A stretch of DNA of 44,518 nt. Origin: Candidatus Scalindua sp. Its GTDB lineage: Bacteria > Planctomycetota > Brocadiia > Brocadiales > Scalinduaceae. The first letter of the stretch is position 1, and every line of letters begins with the position of its first letter. The translations under genes were made by a program, and so were the position numbers. Below, piece by piece: positions 41,628 through 44,518 of this stretch. The stretch lies in assembly GCA_018670825.1 (NCBI GenBank), contig JABHIW010000019.1:1-44518 (forward strand), in the 5' to 3' direction. A model generated the notes under the pieces. It saw only the letters and a program-made list of their open reading frames with translations, was not told the origin of the DNA and searched no databases.

Positions 41628-44291
41628 ATGAGTAAAACCGTGGAAAATGAACGAGTGGGAGGAAACACCACTTTCATAAAAGACAACAGTATTGACTTCA
41701 AAAAGATAGATGATCCTCTTGTCTTGGAGGCCTATATTCCGGAAGAATTTGATCTGAAGGTGATGGACGAAGGCCTTCAGTTGTCAAAAAGAAATGAGTT
41801 AAGACATGCTGTCGGAATTGTTGCGACGAGGACATTAAGATATTTCAGTACGAATGGTGAGGAATTTAATATCTTTCGTGCAAGACGCATGGCGGTCTGG
41901 TGGTTCAGGCATATTTATAACAGTTTCAACTGGTGGAAGGCTTTTGTGGTAAATGCGGAGGGGGAGCGGAAAGAGATGCCAATGTTGTATATAGGCGAAA
42001 GATTCGGCTCTGAAACAGTGCATAGGAATTGCGAAGCAGATATTGTGCTGAGTGCCTTCGAAAATGATCGTAGTATTGTGGACCCGGAAACTAAGGGTGG
42101 AGCTGTCGTTGCCGTTGGCTATAGTGAAAGGAAGGGTTTATTTAATTCACCGGATATGTATTGTGTGAAGGCTATAGTTGGAAATAAATATAAAGGTGCA
42201 GGCGTCAATATAACGCATGGTATTACAAGAAATTTAAAGCTCATGGCGCAAAAGGTGCTGAAAGATAAGAGTGAGGAAATCACTCCACAGAATATTGATG
42301 ACGAAATACAAAAAATGAAGATTGTTATCCTGGACAGGTCGAGACACAAGAAACTCATAGAAACAATTAATAGTCTCGGGGCAGAAGTGGTCCTGGTTAA
42401 AGAAGATGACCTAACTCCCACATTTGCAGTAACTAGGGGTGAAATTGACATGATCATAGGCGTGGGAGGTGTTCCCGAAGCGGTTTTAAGTAGTATATTG
42501 GTAGAACAGCTGGGCGGGGAAATGACATTGAGGATATTGCCGCTTGAGGTGGCACGGCAAGAACGGCTATTGGGTAAACTGAGCAATTGGGACTCTTTTA
42601 AGAAGAATGAAATTGATATTCTTAGGAATTTTAAGATTGTAAGGCCTGGTACAGAAAAAGAGGGAGAAATACCGTGGAACAGAATATTACCTCTAAAAGA
42701 TTTAGTTAAGGGCAAGGACGTAGTTTTTACTGCAAGTGTTATTAAGAAAACACCATGGATAAAGTTTCCTGACGGAGAAGAAGTTCCAGGAGTGAATATT
42801 AATCCTGAATCGGGAGATATTAACGTATGTGTAGTTCGTGTTGCAGACAATAAAGTGGAGATTGTTCCCGTTATGTATAAGACCGTGATTGGTAATTTAT
42901 TGGAGAAATACAAAGATAATCAAGACATAAATTGTGAAGCCAATGTTAGACTGCTCGTTCAATTAGGCAAAGTGTACTCGGAGTTTGGTCTATTTGAAGA
43001 GGCAAGAGATTGTATTCAAAAGGCTAAAATATGTAATGGTATTAGCAATGATATGATACAGAGATGTAATTCGGTGTATGAATACATTTCAGGATTAGAC
43101 TATCTTACAAAAAAGTCATTGCAGACGCCAAAAGAGATAATTGAACATTTTGAAAAGTCGGGCCATTTAGATGAGGAAGAGAAGGAGCGGCTCAGGCCAC
43201 GGAGAATGGTTAAAAGATTTTATGAATACCAGGGGGACACTTGCTATCACAATCAACAACACGATGAAGCTATGGAACATTATAAAAAGGCTTTAGAGTA
43301 TAGCCCACACGAGCTAAAGCTGCATCGCAAAGTAAATACTATCCAGATGAAAGAGATAATTGAAGAATATTTTAACCGAATTGATAAGCTGTATCAGGAA
43401 CTCAATTATAAAGACCCAAAGGATTTGGAAAAATGCAAGCTTGGAATAGCACTGGATATTTTTTACGACAATAAAAGACAACTAAATTTTTCTTGCAGAA
43501 ATCCATGGCTTGTTTTTTATAGAAGGACCGTTCTACATGGAGAAACACCTTCTTATAAATTGGCAGTTTTAATTAAATTACTGAGATTATATAAAAAATT
43601 GAACCAGGCAAGTGATGAAGAATTGTCTCTGTTTTTGAATGCAGAATTTGGCATTAGCAAAGAAGAAATAGGTATAGTTATGAATTATAGGAGGACGCAT
43701 GAAAAATTTCATTCTGTCAGCGAACTCTTTTTTATTAAAGAACTAGGATTGGAGGCCCTTTCAAAATTGTTACTTCCAAAAGTACGGGTTGAGAGCCAGA
43801 ATGAACTTGAAGATTCAGAAATTCCACTCAGTATCAGTCTTGTTGAGGCGGTGGAGCGAAGAAACCAGAACATACTGGATGAACTTAAGGACGGTGTCAA
43901 GAAAGAGGCACAGGAACATTCATATGCGGTCGCAGAAGCGTATCATTATGTGGGTCTGGCGCTTTATGATGTAGGTGATGACGAAGGGGCGAAAATCAAC
44001 TATGAAAGGGCAACGACAAGATTCAATGAAATAATAAATAAGTTTACGGGGATAACACCCTTTTACGCGCAATGTCGAATTGGTAATCTTTATGAAGAAT
44101 TAGCGCTATTATATGAAAATGAGAAGGTAGCTTATTACAACAAGGCAATGGATGCTTATACCTATATTACAGAGGAGCGAAGATCTAATATAATGTTCGG
44201 TTACATACGCGATTTGATGGCAATCAGAATATGGCAGACTAAAGAGAGAGTAAATTATATAAAAAAAGAGTTACAGTTGTTCGACTCATAA
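41628..44291 (+). CDS. GlpX-like (class II fructose bisphosphatase) domain fused to TPR repeats
   Basis: This 887-residue protein has a GlpX-like half (about 30-430) and a TPR-rich half. Conserved GlpX words are P-M-L-Y-I-G-E-R (118-125), N-S-P-D-M-Y (173-178) and G-V-G-G-V-P-E-A-V (near 283). Against E. coli GlpX as I recall it, E57 is kept (E111), E88 is kept (E145), but D85 is S142, T90 is D147 and the D33 region is altered. TPR units are near 446-475 and 528-560, with more helices at about 775-860; a region at 640-725 looks helix-hairpin-helix-like. It may be a dead enzyme used as a scaffold, or have another substrate. No operon partner is seen downstream. Confidence 0.8.
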   Translation: MSKTVENERVGGNTTFIKDNSIDFKKIDDPLVLEAYIPEEFDLKVMDEGLQLSKRNELRHAVGIVATRTLRYFSTNGEEFNIFRARRMAVWWFRHIYNSFNWWKAFVVNAEGERKEMPMLYIGERFGSETVHRNCEADIVLSAFENDRSIVDPETKGGAVVAVGYSERKGLFNSPDMYCVKAIVGNKYKGAGVNITHGITRNLKLMAQKVLKDKSEEITPQNIDDEIQKMKIVILDRSRHKKLIETINSLGAEVVLVKEDDLTPTFAVTRGEIDMIIGVGGVPEAVLSSILVEQLGGEMTLRILPLEVARQERLLGKLSNWDSFKKNEIDILRNFKIVRPGTEKEGEIPWNRILPLKDLVKGKDVVFTASVIKKTPWIKFPDGEEVPGVNINPESGDINVCVVRVADNKVEIVPVMYKTVIGNLLEKYKDNQDINCEANVRLLVQLGKVYSEFGLFEEARDCIQKAKICNGISNDMIQRCNSVYEYISGLDYLTKKSLQTPKEIIEHFEKSGHLDEEEKERLRPRRMVKRFYEYQGDTCYHNQQHDEAMEHYKKALEYSPHELKLHRKVNTIQMKEIIEEYFNRIDKLYQELNYKDPKDLEKCKLGIALDIFYDNKRQLNFSCRNPWLVFYRRTVLHGETPSYKLAVLIKLLRLYKKLNQASDEELSLFLNAEFGISKEEIGIVMNYRRTHEKFHSVSELFFIKELGLEALSKLLLPKVRVESQNELEDSEIPLSISLVEAVERRNQNILDELKDGVKKEAQEHSYAVAEAYHYVGLALYDVGDDEGAKINYERATTRFNEIINKFTGITPFYAQCRIGNLYEELALLYENEKVAYYNKAMDAYTYITEERRSNIMFGYIRDLMAIRIWQTKERVNYIKKELQLFDS

Positions 44292-44503
44292 TGTACTAGA
44301 GTACTATTAATTCATTATTTTTTTTATTTTTGAAGTTTTTTGGTTTTATGGAGTAAAGGATGTTTAAATCAGTTTTTCGCAGTATCGTCCGGTTAGGTTT
44401 TTGCGTAGTAAATTAATAACAAAATAATTTCTTTAGGAGCCATTATTTGCTTGACTTCTTGAAATAAATATTCGTGGCAAAATCATTATAACACTTTAAA
44501 TAT

Positions 44504-44510
44504 AAAGGAG
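44504..44510 (+). promoter_or_regulatory. Ribosome-binding site of a gene starting beyond the window
   Basis: AAAGGAG lies 8 bases from the window end after an AT-rich stretch. The spacing fits a start codon at or just after position 44518. The region 44292-44503 shows no gene and no hairpin with a T run. Confidence 0.45.
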
Positions 44511-44518
44511 TTATAAGA

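Noticed and set aside
44440..44500. Sigma-54 promoter near TGGCAAAATC at the window end
   Set aside because: The -12 TTGC element at the right spacing is missing.

Overview
The window looks like chromosomal DNA from an AT-rich, anaerobic, Gram-negative-type bacterium. The best guess is an anammox-type planctomycete (Candidatus Scalindua or a relative in the Brocadiales). This is an inference from a combination of features: the start of a Kdo transferase, a catalytic Ni-CO dehydrogenase, a tri-haem c-type cytochrome, a hemerythrin-like protein, two PEP-CTERM proteins, and a GlpX-like/TPR fusion. No rRNA or tRNA gene was seen to confirm it. Most genes are housekeeping. No CRISPR array, prophage or complete insertion sequence is visible.

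Layout. 1-3069: waaA (partial) and secA on the minus strand. 3356-4087: TauE/SafE permease. 4240-8746: carA-carB on the minus strand, divergent from pgsA and ribBA (8971-10869), with back-to-back promoters in one palindrome. 11164-13803: aquaporin, a secreted protein of unknown function and a PqiA-like membrane protein. 13804-15123: gene-poor. 15124-16944: MOSC, mog and glyQ. 16657-20094: a 1.14-kb segment joining the 3' end of glyQ to most of parB, present three times in tandem. Only the outermost glyQ and parB are complete. 20660-23630: ABC-2 permease and htpG. 23820-27628 (minus): J-domain protein, FlaG-like protein, two unknown proteins and hisC. 28097-30675: cold-shock protein, methyltransferase and an SUMF1-like secreted protein. 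30936-35534 (minus): an RDD / tri-haem cytochrome / radical SAM cluster, a hemerythrin-like protein and a small protein. 35628-38560: repeats, HTH fragments and two PEP-CTERM genes. 38568-41336 (minus): GNAT acetyltransferase and cooS. 41628-44291: GlpX-like/TPR fusion.

The most notable signal is the glyQ-parB array. Each of its three units carries the same perfect 16-base parS sequence inside the parB reading frame (17411, 18558, 19705). The array is therefore also a cluster of three centromere-like sites about 1.15 kb apart. The parB copies around two of these sites have decayed, but the sites have not changed. This suggests that a tandem duplication built a parS cluster, possibly kept by selection. 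A second candidate of interest is the 887-residue GlpX-like protein fused to TPR repeats, in which several catalytic positions of class II fructose bisphosphatase appear to be replaced.

Two short dispersed repeat families are also present. One is about 140-155 bp with AAATTGAG-type terminal inverted repeats (copies near 7514, 9538, 20507, 35628 and 38405). The other is a 110-bp element bearing TGTCATTCTGA (10946, 14432). One copy of the first family appears to supply the stop codon of carA.
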